Positions 34,322 to 43,613 of a DNA stretch of 64,000 nt are shown here, piece after piece. The notes beneath the pieces are model-generated. The model saw only the letters and a list, made by a program, of their open reading frames with translations. It was not told the origin of the DNA and made no database searches. This DNA comes from Alistipes sp. (GTDB lineage: Bacteria > Bacteroidota > Bacteroidia > Bacteroidales > Rikenellaceae). The DNA lies in NCBI GenBank assembly GCA_020026375.1, contig JAHHQN010000002.1:1-64000 (forward strand). Direction: 5' to 3'. The position numbers and the translations under genes were made by a program. Positions within the stretch are counted from its first letter, which is position 1. Each line of letters starts with the position of its first letter.

Positions 34322-36325
34322 ATGGAAAATCCTGTGAAAAACTATCGTCCGCTGACCCCCGACGAGCGGCAGGCTCTCGAGGCCAACTCCTGCACGGCGG
34401 TCTGCTGGGACGATGTCGAGGTGGCGGAAGGTTTCCGCCCCGACCATGTGCGCTACTGCCGTTTCTCGGGCAAGGTGCGTCTGGGTCGCTTCGACGGGGA
34501 GTTCACGCTTCCGGGCGGCATTTCGAAGCATTCGGGTGTGAGCTATGCCACGCTCCACAATGTCACCGTGGGCGACAACAGCTGTGTGGAGAATATCCGC
34601 AACTATATCGCCAACTACACCATCGGCGAACATACGTTCATCGACAATGTCGATATCCTGCTCGTCGACGGGGAGTCGACCTTCGGCAACGGCATACCGG
34701 TGGCCGTGTTGAACGAGACGGGCGGCCGCGAGGTGCTGATGCACGACCGTCTGTCGTCGCATCAGGCCTACATCATGGCGCAGTACCGCTACCGCACGCA
34801 GGCGGTCGACCGCCTGCGCCGTATCATCGGCGACTATGCACAAAGCCGCGCCTCGTCGCACGGCCATGTGGGCGACCATGTGACCATCGTCAATGCCGGC
34901 TACATCAAGAACGTGAGGGTGGGCGACTACACCCAGATTGAGGGTACGGGACGCCTGAAGAACGGCAGTGTGAACAGCACGGCCGAAGCCCCCGTCCACA
35001 TTGGCCACGGTGTGGTGTGCGACGATTTCATCATCTCGAGCGGCTCGTCGGTCGAGGACGGCACCACCCTCACCCGTTGTTTCGTGGGGCAGGCCTGCTC
35101 GCTGGGACACAACTATTCGGCCTCCGATTCGCTGTTTTTCTGCAACTGCCAGCAGTTCAACGGCGAGGCGTGTGCCGTCTTTGCAGGTCCCTTCACGGTC
35201 ACCCACCACAAGTCGACGCTGCTCATTGCCGGCATGTTCTCGTTCATGAACGCCGGCTCGGGGTCGAACCAGAGCAACCACATGTATAAGCTGGGGCCTA
35301 TCCATCAGGGAACGATGGAGCGCGGCGCCAAGACCTCGTCGGATTCCTACATCTTGTGGCCGGCGCGTATCGGTGCCTTCTCGCTGGTCATGGGACGCCA
35401 TGTCAGCCACCCCGACACCTCCTCCATGCCGTTCTCCTACCTCATCGAGGACAACAACACGAGCTATCTGGTGCCGGGTGTCAACCTGCGCAGTGTGGGT
35501 ACCATACGCGATGTGAAGAAGTGGCCGCAGCGCGACCGCCGTCGCGGCGAGCGGCTCGATCAGGTGAACTTCAACCTGCTGAGCCCCTTCACCATACGCA
35601 AGATGATGGCCGGACGCGATATCCTCCGCCAGCTGCGCCGCCTCTCGGGTGAGACCTCCGACACCTACTCGTTCCAGAGTGCCAAAATCAAACACTCGTC
35701 GCTGGTCAACGGTATCCGTCTCTATGAGCTGGCCATCACCAAATTTCTGGGCAACTCCATTATCCAGCAACTCAAGGGGGTGAGACCCTCCTGCGACGAG
35801 GAGCTGCGCGAGTGCCTGCGTCCGACGACGGCGGCCGGTGGGGGAGAGTGGGTCGACCTCTCGGGACTCATCGCGCCCAAGAGCGAGGTCGACGCGCTGC
35901 TGGAGGAGATAGAGAACGGTCGCGTGGCCGATGTCGACACCCTTCACCTCCGTTTCGAGCAGATGCACCGCCGCTACTACGACTATGAGTGGACATGGGC
36001 CCGCTCGTGTGCGGAGGAGTTCTTCGGGGTGAAGTGGTCGGAGGTCACCGCCGCCGACATCGTGGCCATTGTCCGCCGCTGGCAGGAGGCCGTCACCACC
36101 CTCGACCGCATGATTTACGATGATGCACGCAAGGAGTTCTCGCTGTCGTCGATGACGGGTTTCGGCACCGACGGCTCGCGCGAGGAGCGCGACAGGGACT
36201 TCGAACAGGTGAGGGGTATTTTCGAGAGCAATCCCTTCGTGATGTCGGTTCTGGAGCATATCGAAGCCAAAACCGCCCTCGGAAATGAGCTGATCGGACG
36301 AATTTCACCTGCCGAAAGGGGTTAA
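34322..36325 (+). CDS. DUF4954 protein (left-handed beta-helix, hexapeptide repeats)
   Basis: 667 residues. The middle (about 50-400) consists of repeating VxIGDxxxI-like turns of an acyltransferase-type beta-helix; the C-terminal third is helical. The family is restricted largely to Bacteroidota and spirochaetes and its reaction is not known; the fold suggests a nucleotide-sugar or acyl transferase. No catalytic residue can be assigned with confidence. A DUF4435 gene is divergent and a SUI1-like gene follows 51 bases downstream. Its promoter is not clear. Confidence 0.85.
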   Translation: MENPVKNYRPLTPDERQALEANSCTAVCWDDVEVAEGFRPDHVRYCRFSGKVRLGRFDGEFTLPGGISKHSGVSYATLHNVTVGDNSCVENIRNYIANYTIGEHTFIDNVDILLVDGESTFGNGIPVAVLNETGGREVLMHDRLSSHQAYIMAQYRYRTQAVDRLRRIIGDYAQSRASSHGHVGDHVTIVNAGYIKNVRVGDYTQIEGTGRLKNGSVNSTAEAPVHIGHGVVCDDFIISSGSSVEDGTTLTRCFVGQACSLGHNYSASDSLFFCNCQQFNGEACAVFAGPFTVTHHKSTLLIAGMFSFMNAGSGSNQSNHMYKLGPIHQGTMERGAKTSSDSYILWPARIGAFSLVMGRHVSHPDTSSMPFSYLIEDNNTSYLVPGVNLRSVGTIRDVKKWPQRDRRRGERLDQVNFNLLSPFTIRKMMAGRDILRQLRRLSGETSDTYSFQSAKIKHSSLVNGIRLYELAITKFLGNSIIQQLKGVRPSCDEELRECLRPTTAAGGGEWVDLSGLIAPKSEVDALLEEIENGRVADVDTLHLRFEQMHRRYYDYEWTWARSCAEEFFGVKWSEVTAADIVAIVRRWQEAVTTLDRMIYDDARKEFSLSSMTGFGTDGSREERDRDFEQVRGIFESNPFVMSVLEHIEAKTALGNELIGRISPAERG

Positions 36326-36376
36326 TTAGGATTTTTATTCCTAATTTTGTACTCTTATAACAGTCAAACGGATATT

Positions 36377-36724
36377 ATGGCAGACAACGATTGGAAAGCA
36401 CGTCTGGGAATGGTCTACTCGACCAATCCCGACTTCAAATACGAAACCGGAGAGGAGGAGCAGACAGCGACCCTTCCGCCCGCACAACAGAACCTGAGGG
36501 TGTGGCTCGACCGCAAGCAGCGGGCCGGCAAGGTGGTGACCCTGGTCAAGGGCTTTGTCGGCACGGACGACGACCTGAAGGAGCTGGCGCGCCTGCTCAA
36601 GACCAAGTGTGGTGTGGGCGGTGCGGCCAAGGAGGGCGAAATCATTATTCAGGGCGACCACCGCGACCGTGTGGTCGATATTCTCACCCGCAGCGGCTAC
36701 CGTTGCAAAAAAGCCGGCAGCTGA
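36377..36724 (+). CDS. SUI1/eIF1-family translation factor (YciH-like)
   Basis: 115 residues. The C-terminal 75 residues form the SUI1 domain (VVTLVKGFVGTDDDLKELARLLKTK, then CGVGGAAKEGEIIIQGDH), as in YciH, which can influence start-codon selection. The N-terminal third is charged and linker-like. A -7 box TAATTTTG (36342-36349) gives a leader of about 20 nt. Its TGA overlaps the start region of the next gene, which begins at TTG 36727, so the two are coupled. Confidence 0.9.
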   Translation: MADNDWKARLGMVYSTNPDFKYETGEEEQTATLPPAQQNLRVWLDRKQRAGKVVTLVKGFVGTDDDLKELARLLKTKCGVGGAAKEGEIIIQGDHRDRVVDILTRSGYRCKKAGS

Positions 36725-36726
36725 TT

Positions 36727-39672
36727 TTGAAACTCCTCCTGCGTATATTCTGTCTGCTTGCGGCCGTTGTGGGTGTGCAGCGTGCCGCGGCGCAATACTA
36801 CACCTGGGGTTCCGATCCTGCGGGGCTCAAGTGGTCGACGCTCAAGGTGCGCGACGTGCGCATCATCTATCCCGACACGGTGCGTGGCGGTGCCGAACGC
36901 ACGTTCTGCTATATCCGCGCCGTGCAGCCCGACATCGCCTACGGTTTCCGCCACGGCCCCATGCGTATCCCCTTTATCCTCCACCCCGAGAATTTCCAGA
37001 CCAACGGTCTGGTGATGTACCTCCCCAAGCGTGTGGAGTTTCTCACCACCCCCTCGGTCGACAACTACTCCATGCCGTGGATCAAGCAGCTGGTGGCTCA
37101 CGAATACCGCCATGCCGTGCAGTACAACAATCTCAACCGCGGTGTCATACGTGCGTTGAGCTACATCTTCGGTCAGCAGGGGTCGACCGTCGGTCTGTTG
37201 TGCATGCCGTTGTGGGCGATGGAGGGCGATGCCGTGATGTCCGAAACCCAGATGTCGTCATTCGGCCGCGGTCTGCAACCCTCCTTCACGCTGGGCTACC
37301 GCGCGATGGACAACATCGCCCGCGCGAGGAAAAATTCCGACAAATGGTTCTGCGGCTCCTACCGCGACTATGTGCCCGACCACTATGAGCTGGGCTACCA
37401 GATTTGCTCCTACGCCTACGAGAAATATGGCGAGAATGTGTGGGACAAGGTGGCGTGGTACGGCTCGCGCAACCCCTACATGCTGGCCACCACACGCATC
37501 GCGCTGGGCAAATACTACAAGACCAACGTGGCCCGACTCTTCCGCGAGACGTTCGACGACCTCTACTCTTACTGGGACTCGCTGCCCCGTGTGGAGGAGA
37601 GTGCCACTCCTCTTTCGACCCTCGAGGCCGGAAACCACACCACTTATAAATGGCCGCTGATGATCGACGACTCGACGCTGGTGGCCGTGAAGAGCGATTT
37701 GGCCACACCGTCGCGTCTGGTGAAGGTCGACCTGCGCTCGGGACACGAGCAGCGTCTGGCCTTCACGGGCATGCTCTCTTCGCGTCCGAACTACCGCGAC
37801 GGCCGAATCTGGTGGACGGAGTTCCGCCGCTCGAAACTCTTTGAGCAGCGTGTCAATTCGCAGCTCTGCTACATGGATATCAACGGGGGGCGTCCGCGTC
37901 AGGAGAACCGTCAGCGACGGGTGCTTTATGCCACCCCCACTCCCGACGGCCTGTCGTGGATAGACTACAATCCCCGGGGAATCTACTCGCTCCGTTTCCG
38001 CGACGGAGAGGGCGAGCGGACGGTCTGCTCGCTGCCGCTGTATACCGAAATCCACGGTCTGGCGTGGGACAGTGTGACCCGCGCGTGGTATGTGCTGGCC
38101 ACCGACGACAGCGGCATGTATGCGGCGCGCATCGATGAGGAGGGACTCCACCCCCTCACCCCGGGACGCTACATCACCCTCTCCGACCTCTCGGCCGCCG
38201 ACGGACGGCTCTTCTATGGTTCCATCGCATCGGGACGCGACGAGGCGCACTGCTATGACCTGCTTGCCCGACGCGAGTACCGCCTCACGCGTTCGCAGTA
38301 CGGTGCCTTCTCGCCTTCGCCCACCCCTTCGAATGAGGAGGTGGTGCTGACGAGCTACTCCTCGCGCGGCTATGCCCTCGCGCGGCAGTCGATGCACGAC
38401 GAGGCGGTGGAGGAGATTACGCCCGGCCGCCTGCCCGTGAATCTGGTGAACCCTCCGCGCACGAAGTGGGACGTGGTGAACCTCGACACGGTGCGCTTCG
38501 CCCTCACCGACACCCTGTCGCACGAGATGGCCGCCCACACCAAACGCTACCGCAAGACCCCCAACCTGCTGAATATCCACAGCTGGATGCCGCTGGGCTT
38601 CGACCCCTTTGCGGCGGTCGACGAACATATCGTCGATGTGAATCTGGGCTTCACCTTCATGTCGCAGAACCTGCTTTCGAACACCGAGGCTTTTGCCGCC
38701 TATGGCTGGAACAAGTCGGAAGGCTCGCTCTTCAATCTGGGCGTGCGTTATTTCGGTCTGGGCGTGCATCTCGATTTCGACGCCTCCTATGGCGGTAACC
38801 AGGTCTTCTACTCGCTGGGTCAGTACAACGAGGAGACCGGCAAATACGAGTATCAGAAACGTCCCTCGCCCGACAAATACTACCATGTGGGACTCACGGC
38901 CTCGCTGCCGCTCTTCTACCAGAGGGGCTACCATAACCGCCAGCTGGGTGTGGCCGTGGGGTGGAACTACTCCAACGGCATGGTGGCGCGGCTCGACAAC
39001 ATCGAATGGTCCGACCACTCGATTTCCAATCTCGAACACATCGGCTTCAGCGAGGGTCTCCACAAGGTGTCGCTCGGGGTGAACTACTCCGACAATGTGC
39101 GTATGGCCCACCGCGACTTCCTGCCCCGATGGGGCTATGGCCTGAGCCTGAACTATGCGTTCAACCCCTCGAACCACAATTTCGGCGACCTGGTGTCGGT
39201 CTACGCACAGGGCTACCTGCCCGGCTTTGCCCGTCACAACTCGCTGCGACTGGCCTTCTCCTACCAGACCTCGGTGGGCGGCTACAAGTTCCCGTCGGGC
39301 TACACGCCGCTGACCTACCGCTCGACACGGCTCATTCCCCACGGTTACAGTTCGGCCGATATCCTCTCGAACCACTACACGGCCTTTTCGGCCGACTACC
39401 AGTTCCCGCTCTGCTATCCCGAGGGCGGTATCCCCTCGGTGCTGTTCATCAAACGCATACGCATGAATCTGGGCGGCGAGTACGCCCAGTTCCGCGATAT
39501 GAGACTGCGCGGCGAGGGCTGGCGGCGCATCTGGGCGGTGGGCGGCGACATTACTTTCGATGTCAATGTCTTCCGTCAGCCGGCATCGGCCACCTCCAGC
39601 GTCAGACTTTCGTTGTACCACCCCGCATCGGGCGGAGTGTGGTTTACGGCCGCAGTAGGGCTACCATTCTGA
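36727..39672 (+). CDS. Large exported protein: HEYRH metallopeptidase-like, beta-propeller, C-terminal barrel
   Basis: 981 residues with no family name I can give. A signal peptide (about 1-22, ending RAAAQ) follows an unusual TTG start two bases after the upstream stop; no ATG is in frame nearby. Residues 60-250 hold HEYRH (H125, E126, H129) with a further Glu at 166 (WAMEGDA), the layout of a gluzincin zinc peptidase. Residues about 300-650 repeat short GRLFYGS-like beta segments of a TolB-type propeller. The last 330 residues alternate polar and aromatic strands and end in F, as in outer-membrane barrels. It probably sits in the outer membrane with the peptidase and propeller domains in the periplasm. 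It is coupled to a SUI1 gene and is followed by PBP1A. Confidence 0.7.
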   Translation: MKLLLRIFCLLAAVVGVQRAAAQYYTWGSDPAGLKWSTLKVRDVRIIYPDTVRGGAERTFCYIRAVQPDIAYGFRHGPMRIPFILHPENFQTNGLVMYLPKRVEFLTTPSVDNYSMPWIKQLVAHEYRHAVQYNNLNRGVIRALSYIFGQQGSTVGLLCMPLWAMEGDAVMSETQMSSFGRGLQPSFTLGYRAMDNIARARKNSDKWFCGSYRDYVPDHYELGYQICSYAYEKYGENVWDKVAWYGSRNPYMLATTRIALGKYYKTNVARLFRETFDDLYSYWDSLPRVEESATPLSTLEAGNHTTYKWPLMIDDSTLVAVKSDLATPSRLVKVDLRSGHEQRLAFTGMLSSRPNYRDGRIWWTEFRRSKLFEQRVNSQLCYMDINGGRPRQENRQRRVLYATPTPDGLSWIDYNPRGIYSLRFRDGEGERTVCSLPLYTEIHGLAWDSVTRAWYVLATDDSGMYAARIDEEGLHPLTPGRYITLSDLSAADGRLFYGSIASGRDEAHCYDLLARREYRLTRSQYGAFSPSPTPSNEEVVLTSYSSRGYALARQSMHDEAVEEITPGRLPVNLVNPPRTKWDVVNLDTVRFALTDTLSHEMAAHTKRYRKTPNLLNIHSWMPLGFDPFAAVDEHIVDVNLGFTFMSQNLLSNTEAFAAYGWNKSEGSLFNLGVRYFGLGVHLDFDASYGGNQVFYSLGQYNEETGKYEYQKRPSPDKYYHVGLTASLPLFYQRGYHNRQLGVAVGWNYSNGMVARLDNIEWSDHSISNLEHIGFSEGLHKVSLGVNYSDNVRMAHRDFLPRWGYGLSLNYAFNPSNHNFGDLVSVYAQGYLPGFARHNSLRLAFSYQTSVGGYKFPSGYTPLTYRSTRLIPHGYSSADILSNHYTAFSADYQFPLCYPEGGIPSVLFIKRIRMNLGGEYAQFRDMRLRGEGWRRIWAVGGDITFDVNVFRQPASATSSVRLSLYHPASGGVWFTAAVGLPF

Positions 39673-39706
39673 TATTTTTCGTATCTTTACCCCAAAATTT
39701 AGACTC

Positions 39707-42124
39707 ATGAAAGAAGAGAAAAAGAACGGCTTGAATCCCCGAATGATCAAATGGATATGGGTGATTGTCTTTTCGCCCTTTGCACTGGTGGGCATGCTGT
39801 TGATACTCACCGCATTGGGTGTCTTTGGCCGCATTCCCTCGTTCGAGGAGCTGGAGAACCCCAAGAGCAACCTCTCGACCGAAATCTATTCCGAGGACGG
39901 TGTGACCATCGGTTCGTTCTTCGTGCAGAACCGCTCCTATGTGCAGTATGCCGACCTGTTCCCCGACGATTCGCTGGCGCGCCGTCTCTACATCAACGGC
40001 CGTGAGGTGCCGCCCATCGTGGCTGCCCTCATTTCCACCGAGGACGCACGTTTCGACAGCCATTCGGGCATCGACATTCCCTCGCTGGCGCGTGTGGCGT
40101 TCAAGACTCTGCTCATGCAGAACACCTCGCAGGGCGGTGGTTCGACCATCACCCAGCAGCTGGCCAAGAACCTCTTTCCGCGCGACACGGTGCGCAACCG
40201 CGGCAAACTGTACCGCACCTCGAAGCTCGTGGCCTCGAAGTTCAAAGAGTGGATTACGGCCCTCAAGCTCGAATACAACTACACCAAGGAGGAGATTGCC
40301 GCCATGTATCTCAATACCGTGGAGTTCGGCTCGAATGCCTACGGCATCAAGTCGGCCGCCCACACCTTCTTCAACAAGGAACCCCATGAGCTCAATGTGC
40401 AGGAGGCCGCCGTGCTAGTGGGTGTGGTCAACGCCCCCACGCGCTACTCGCCCGTGCGCAACTACGACAACTCCATCGCGCGCCGCAACCTGGTGATTTC
40501 GCGTATGGCCGAGTCGGGAGCGCTTACCCGTCACGAGGCCGACTCCATCGCCGAGCTGCCCATCGTGCTGAGTTACCAGCCTATCTCACACAACGCCGGT
40601 TCGGCCACCTATTTCCGCGAGATGCTGCGTCTGGTGATGACGGCCCACCCGCCCAAGCGCAACCAGTTCTACACCGAGTGGGACTACGACCGTGCCGTCG
40701 AGGAGTATGAGCAGAACCCCCTCTACGGCTGGTGTCACAAGAACCACAAGGCCGACGGCACGCCCTACAACATCTACCGCGACGGTCTGAAAATCTATAC
40801 CACCATCGACTCCAAGATGCAGCAGTACGCCGAGCGTGCCGTGCAGAAGCAGATGCGGAACAACATACAGCCGCAGATGGACGCGCAGTACCGTTACAGC
40901 AAGGTGACCTTCCTCGACACCTCGCGCGAGGAGCGCGAGCGTATCATGAACCGCGCCATTCGCTATTCGGACCGCTACCGTGAGATGGCCGAGGCGGGAT
41001 TTTCCAAAAAGGAGATTCTCGCGTCGTTCGACAAGCCCTGCCGTATGAAGGTCTTTACCTACAAGGGCGAGCGTGACACGCTCATGTCGCCCAAGGACTC
41101 GATTTACCACCACAAGCGCATCATGCGTGCGGCGATGGTGGCCATCGAACCCAACACGGGCTTTGTGAAGGCCTATGTCGGCGGTCCCAATTTCCGCTAC
41201 TTCAAATACGACATGGCCAAGCAGAGCAAGCGTCAGATTGGTTCCACAATCAAACCCTTCGTCTACACCTTTGCCATCGGCCACCTCGGCCTGTCGCCCT
41301 ACACCCCCGTACCGAATCTTCCGGTGACCATCGAGACGGCCAACGGTACGGCCTGGTCGCCCAAGGAGGCCGGCAAGGTGAAGCAGCTGGGTGAACTCCA
41401 CCCGCTGGAGTGGGGGCTGGCTCACAGCCGCAACAACTACTCGGCGTGGATCATGAAGCAGGCCAAGGAGCCGCAGGCCGTGGCCGACTTCATTCACAAC
41501 ATGGGTATCCGCAGCTTCATCGACCCCGTGCCGGCATTGTGTCTCGGCACCTCGGAGTCGAGTGTCTTCGAGCTGACGAGTGCCTTCACCACCTTCGCCA
41601 ACCAGGGTGTGCATACCGACCCGATATTCGTCACCCGCATCGAGGACCGTCAGGGCAATGTCATCTCCACATTCATTCCCCACTCGCAGGACGCCATCAG
41701 CGAGGAGACCGCCTGGACGATGCTCGGCATGCTCAAGCATGTGGTGTCGGGCGGTACGGCCGGACGTCTGAAATGGATGTACGGCTTCAACGATGTGGAA
41801 ATCGGCGGCAAGACCGGTACCTCGAACAAGAACCGCGACGCGTGGTTCATGGGTGTGACCCCCAATCTGGTCACCGGAGCGTGGGTCGGCGGCGAGGACC
41901 AGTCGGTTCACCTCGTCTCGCGCGGCGAGGGTAGTGTGGTGGCGCTGCCCATCGTGGGTGAGTTCCTCAAGCAGGTCTACGACAACGGAAAGCTGGGTGT
42001 CACCCGCAATGACAAGTTTGCGCGTCCGGCCGTGGTCAAGGTCTACGACATGGACGAGTCGCTGATGCAGAACGAGCGCGCCTCGGAGAACGGCATCTCG
42101 GAAGACGACATCTTCTTCGACTGA
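39707..42124 (+). CDS. Penicillin-binding protein 1A (bifunctional transglycosylase/transpeptidase)
   Basis: Polymerises and cross-links peptidoglycan. 805 residues: a cytoplasmic start, one membrane anchor (about 16-38), the GT51 domain with catalytic Glu112 in STEDARF and QGGGSTITQQLAKNLF, and the transpeptidase with Ser513 in GSTIK, SRN at 574-576 and KTGT from Lys702. All key residues are present. A -7-like TATCTTTA is at 39682-39689, so it has its own promoter. Confidence 0.95.
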   Translation: MKEEKKNGLNPRMIKWIWVIVFSPFALVGMLLILTALGVFGRIPSFEELENPKSNLSTEIYSEDGVTIGSFFVQNRSYVQYADLFPDDSLARRLYINGREVPPIVAALISTEDARFDSHSGIDIPSLARVAFKTLLMQNTSQGGGSTITQQLAKNLFPRDTVRNRGKLYRTSKLVASKFKEWITALKLEYNYTKEEIAAMYLNTVEFGSNAYGIKSAAHTFFNKEPHELNVQEAAVLVGVVNAPTRYSPVRNYDNSIARRNLVISRMAESGALTRHEADSIAELPIVLSYQPISHNAGSATYFREMLRLVMTAHPPKRNQFYTEWDYDRAVEEYEQNPLYGWCHKNHKADGTPYNIYRDGLKIYTTIDSKMQQYAERAVQKQMRNNIQPQMDAQYRYSKVTFLDTSREERERIMNRAIRYSDRYREMAEAGFSKKEILASFDKPCRMKVFTYKGERDTLMSPKDSIYHHKRIMRAAMVAIEPNTGFVKAYVGGPNFRYFKYDMAKQSKRQIGSTIKPFVYTFAIGHLGLSPYTPVPNLPVTIETANGTAWSPKEAGKVKQLGELHPLEWGLAHSRNNYSAWIMKQAKEPQAVADFIHNMGIRSFIDPVPALCLGTSESSVFELTSAFTTFANQGVHTDPIFVTRIEDRQGNVISTFIPHSQDAISEETAWTMLGMLKHVVSGGTAGRLKWMYGFNDVEIGGKTGTSNKNRDAWFMGVTPNLVTGAWVGGEDQSVHLVSRGEGSVVALPIVGEFLKQVYDNGKLGVTRNDKFARPAVVKVYDMDESLMQNERASENGISEDDIFFD

Positions 42125-42205
42125 TGCCCCCCCTCCTCCGGACAGGGAGTGAGGTGCCGTAAGGATTGTTTTTTTTAAGGATTTTAGTTAAGATTATAAA
42201 CGAAT

Positions 42206-43201
42206 ATGAAGATTGCTATTGTAGGTGTCAGCGGAGCCGTTGGCCAGGAATTTCTGAAGATTTTGGAGACCCGTCCCATCGAGATTGACGAGTTGGTGTT
42301 GTTCGGTTCGGAGCGCAGTGCCGGCCGTCAGTATAAGTTCCGCGGTGAGGAGCTTACTGTCAAGCTGTTGCAACACAACGACGATTTCAAGGGTATCGAC
42401 TACGCGCTGGTGTCGGCCGGCGGCGGCACATCGAAGGAGTTTGCCCAGACCATCACCAAGCACGGCACCATCATGATTGATAATTCGAGTGCCTTCCGCA
42501 TGGACAGCGATGTGCCTCTGGTGGTTCCCGAGGTCAACGCCGAAGATGCCAAGAATGCGCCCCGTCGCATCATTGCCAACCCCAACTGCACCACCATTCA
42601 GATGGTGGTGGCGCTCAAGGCTATCGAGCAGCTCTCGCACATCAAGCGTGTGCATGTGTCGACCTACCAGTCGGCCAGCGGTGCAGGTGCGGCGGCCATG
42701 GCCGAGCTGGAGCAGCAGTACAGGGAGTTGACCGAGGGCAAGGAGCCTACCGTCAGCAAGTTCGCCTTCCAGCTGGCCTACAACGTCATTCCCCACATCG
42801 ATGTGTTCGCCGACGACGACTACACCAAGGAGGAGCTGAAGATGTATAACGAGACCCGCAAAATCATGCACTCCGACATCGAGGTGTCGGCCACCTGTGT
42901 GCGTGTTCCCGTCATGAGAGCGCACTCCGAGAGTGTGTGGGTGGAGACCGAGCGTCCCGTGTCGCCCGAGGAGGCCCGCGAGGCATTCCGCAAGGGTGAG
43001 GGCATCGTGCTGATGGACGACCCTCAGAACAAGGTTTATCCCATGCCGCTGTTCGTGGCCGACCACGACGAGGTGTTCGTCGGCCGTGTGCGCAAGGATT
43101 TGACCTCGCCCAACGGTCTCACGTTCTGGTGCGTGGGTGACCAGATTCGCAAGGGTGCGGCCCTGAATGCCGTACAGATTCTCGAGTCGCTGATTCGATA
43201 A
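42206..43201 (+). CDS. asd: Aspartate-semialdehyde dehydrogenase
   Basis: NADPH-dependent reduction of aspartyl phosphate to aspartate semialdehyde, the second step of the aspartate family pathway started by LysC. 331 residues with the Rossmann motif VGVSGAVGQEF, catalytic Cys128 in NPNCTT, and the substrate motif SGAGAAAM. A G9 homopolymer and a long hairpin lie downstream. Confidence 0.96.
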   Translation: MKIAIVGVSGAVGQEFLKILETRPIEIDELVLFGSERSAGRQYKFRGEELTVKLLQHNDDFKGIDYALVSAGGGTSKEFAQTITKHGTIMIDNSSAFRMDSDVPLVVPEVNAEDAKNAPRRIIANPNCTTIQMVVALKAIEQLSHIKRVHVSTYQSASGAGAAAMAELEQQYRELTEGKEPTVSKFAFQLAYNVIPHIDVFADDDYTKEELKMYNETRKIMHSDIEVSATCVRVPVMRAHSESVWVETERPVSPEEAREAFRKGEGIVLMDDPQNKVYPMPLFVADHDEVFVGRVRKDLTSPNGLTFWCVGDQIRKGAALNAVQILESLIR

Positions 43202-43257
43202 CCGCAATATCTCTGAACGGGGGGGGGCGGACGCTGCCGCTCGACCCGTACCACTAC

Positions 43258-43298
43258 CCGTGCGTCGGTCGACGAAATCCTCGTCGGCCGACGCACGG
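43258..43298. other. 18-bp hairpin between asd and rubredoxin genes
   Basis: An 18-bp stem (one G-U pair) with a 5-nt loop; no T-tract follows directly, only ACTTTATATATA, so it is a weak terminator or a transcript-stabilising structure. A run of nine G residues lies at 43219-43227. Confidence 0.6.
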
Positions 43299-43430
43299 AC
43301 TTTATATATATAATGTAACGGGACGTCGGCTGAGCGGCGGATTTCGTTTTGTGCCGATTTTTTTGTATCTTGTGCGATAAGGTATGCTCTTTGCACCTTT
43401 TTCGTTAAAAACCTTTAAACTTTATGTAAG

Positions 43431-43592
43431 ATGAAAAAGTATCGTTGCGCATGTGGGTATGTATATGACCCCGAAAAGGGCGATCCCGAACACGGAATCC
43501 GACCCGGTACAGCCTTTGAGGACCTTCCCGATGATTGGCGTTGCCCGACCTGCGGTGCGGACAAGACCCGTTTCAAGATGGTGGACGAATGA
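43431..43592 (+). CDS. Rubredoxin
   Basis: 53-residue iron protein for one-electron transfer, often to peroxide- or superoxide-reducing enzymes in anaerobes. Cysteines are at 6, 8, 38 and 41: the second pair is the normal CPTC, but the first is CAC in YRCACGYVYDP rather than the usual CxxCGY, one residue shorter. The rest (GDPEHGIRPGTAFEDLPDDWRCPTCGAD in the usual positions) is canonical. It is followed 21 bases later by superoxide dismutase, which fits an oxygen-protection pair. Confidence 0.88.
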   Translation: MKKYRCACGYVYDPEKGDPEHGIRPGTAFEDLPDDWRCPTCGADKTRFKMVDE

Positions 43593-43613
43593 GACACCTG
43601 ATGTAAAATCCTT

